From positions 1-6,696 of the forward strand of contig DATKMG010000254.1 in the NCBI GenBank assembly GCA_035541995.1: a DNA stretch of 6,696 nucleotides. The letters are read 5' to 3'. Source of the DNA: DATKMG01 sp035541995. Its GTDB lineage: Bacteria > Acidobacteriota > Terriglobia > Versatilivoradales > Versatilivoraceae. Every line of letters begins with the position of its first letter. The stretch's first letter is position 1. Of the stretch, positions 5,565-6,696 are shown piece by piece. The notes under the pieces were generated by a model. It saw only the letters and a program-made list of their open reading frames with translations, had not been told where the DNA came from and ran no database searches. The translations under genes and the position numbers were made by a program.

Positions 5565-6696
5565 ATGGCACTCGGCACTTTTTTAATCACGCTCTTGATT
5601 TCGACTTCGACACTGGCGGCTTCAGTCCCCGACGGTTCTGTCAATGGGCTCAGATCCCTCGGGTACAGCCTCGTTCCAGCCGCCAAGAAAGTACAGCTTA
5701 CGGGGCGTGAAGTCGTGATTGATTCGAGGTGGGGCATCGAGGCCCACGTGGCTCCCGGGGAGATCGCGCTCCGGCGCCTGAAGGAAGGGGCTCTGGATCT
5801 TCACAACCTGAGGCTGGAAGGGACGGGCCCGGGTCGCATCGTCCTTCGTGTGATCCCGGGCAAAGTCAAGACAACTTCGCCGCCGGGTTCAGACCAGGCT
5901 TATGCCCTTAAGATCAGTTCACAACAAATCGAGATCACCGGCAACGGGAGTCCGGGTCTCCTTTACGGGGTGCAGAGTCTGCTCCAGCTTTTGCGTCTCA
6001 GAGGCAGTGGAGCCTGGTATTTGCCTGAAGTCGAGATCGAGGATTGGCCCACTTTGCCCCTTCGGTTCATTCACTGGGATACTAAGCACCACCAGGATCG
6101 TCCGGAGACGCTGAGGCGGTTCATCGACTGGGCGGCGTTCTTCAAAATAAATGCCATTGGTTTCGAAATCGAAGACAAATATGAATATCCCCGACATCCG
6201 GTGGTCGGCGCACCAGGAGCTTTTACGAAAGCCGAGATGCAGGCTCTTACGCGGTATGCGTTGGAACGCCATATCCAGCTGATTCCGCAGATCCAGGCTC
6301 CGGCGCACATGGCTTATGTATTAAAGCACGAGGAGTTCAAGGACCTCCGGGCCGACGGAAGCAATTACCAGGTTTGCATGTGCAACGAGGAAGCTATCTC
6401 CCTGATCCAGGACCTCTACCAGGACATGATTGATGCGACTCCCGGTGTCGAGTACTTCCACGTTTCGACTGATGAGGTTTACTACGCTGGGATCTGCAGT
6501 AAATGCCAGGAAAAGCGCCCCTACAATGAGAAGAACAGGAGCCTGACCTGGGTTGAATATGTCAACCGGATGCACAAATGGCTTGCCGATCGGGATCGCC
6601 AGATGCTCTGCTGGGTGGAATACCCCCTCCTGGACGAGCACCTTAAGCTTCTTCCACGTGGGCTCATCAATGGTGTAGCCGTGCTTGGTCAAAGTG
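5565..6696 (+). CDS. secreted GH20-type glycosidase (beta-N-acetylhexosaminidase-like), 3' end outside window
   Basis: The frame is open from ATG 5565 to the window end, with 377 residues visible and no stop. AGGAGG (5550-5555) is 9 bases upstream. Residues 1-19 look like a Sec signal peptide (LGTFLITLLISTSTLAA) but lack the usual positive N-region. Residues about 35-155 form the GH20 N-terminal zincin-like domain (ITGNGSPGLLYGVQSLLQLL). The catalytic barrel starts at LPLRFIHWD (164-172), with R167 the likely substrate-binding arginine. H248 (PAH) matches the PGH motif of the family, and D303-E304 in HVSTDEV form the catalytic pair of substrate-assisted hydrolysis. The family removes terminal GlcNAc or GalNAc from glycans outside the cytoplasm. 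Differences from typical members are IPQIQAPAH instead of IPEIDMPGH, and STDE instead of GGDE. Cysteines 271, 273, 311 and 314 may form a metal site or disulfides. It is divergently transcribed from the PilZ gene. The family call is good, the substrate uncertain. Confidence 0.85.
   Translation, partial: MALGTFLITLLISTSTLAASVPDGSVNGLRSLGYSLVPAAKKVQLTGREVVIDSRWGIEAHVAPGEIALRRLKEGALDLHNLRLEGTGPGRIVLRVIPGKVKTTSPPGSDQAYALKISSQQIEITGNGSPGLLYGVQSLLQLLRLRGSGAWYLPEVEIEDWPTLPLRFIHWDTKHHQDRPETLRRFIDWAAFFKINAIGFEIEDKYEYPRHPVVGAPGAFTKAEMQALTRYALERHIQLIPQIQAPAHMAYVLKHEEFKDLRADGSNYQVCMCNEEAISLIQDLYQDMIDATPGVEYFHVSTDEVYYAGICSKCQEKRPYNEKNRSLTWVEYVNRMHKWLADRDRQMLCWVEYPLLDEHLKLLPRGLINGVAVLGQS

Noticed and set aside
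5919..6692. Long minus-strand open frames (5919-6308 and 6321-6692) opposite the GH20 gene
   Set aside because: They are antisense shadows of a coding frame with clear GH20 motifs and show no family features of their own.

Overview
The window looks like chromosomal DNA from a free-living Gram-negative bacterium, most likely an acidobacterium. This is an inference from gene content: a transmembrane Ser/Thr kinase beside an FHA/zinc-ribbon protein and a small PilZ protein, a Tat-exported Gfo/Idh/MocA oxidoreductase, and a divergent secreted family-20 glycosidase. Planctomycetes or Verrucomicrobia cannot be excluded. There are no RNA genes, mobile elements, CRISPR arrays or phage genes that I can support.

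Layout. (1) 1-907, plus strand: the 3' end of an SRPBCC (START-like) protein, overlapping by four bases a MerR-type regulator. (2) 908-991: a short convergent gap with a weak hairpin. (3) 992-2317, minus strand: a Gfo/Idh/MocA oxidoreductase with a twin-arginine leader. Upstream of it lie a good sigma70-like promoter (TTGACC-17-TATAGT) and a perfect palindrome in the leader. (4) 2501-5226, minus strand: a signalling cluster transcribed in the order PilZ protein, zinc-ribbon/FHA protein, transmembrane Ser/Thr kinase. The FHA and kinase frames are the same frame, separated by one TGA and nine sense codons. (5) 5227-5564: a divergent intergenic region with an 8-bp inverted repeat and a TATAAT box that forms the loop of a GC-rich palindrome. 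(6) 5565 to the end, plus strand: a secreted GH20-type glycosidase, cut by the window edge.

How the genes may work together. The kinase phosphorylates Ser/Thr and the FHA domain reads phosphothreonine, so these two very probably form one pathway. The PilZ protein could link it to c-di-GMP, but its binding motif is degenerate. The oxidoreductase and the glycosidase both suggest glycan or sugar breakdown in the cell envelope or outside it, but they have separate promoters and no direct link is visible. I found no clear evidence of a wholly new system. The points most worth checking are the FHA/kinase junction, the kinase's unassigned C-terminal extracytoplasmic domain, the operator-like palindromes and the altered active-site surroundings of the GH20 protein.
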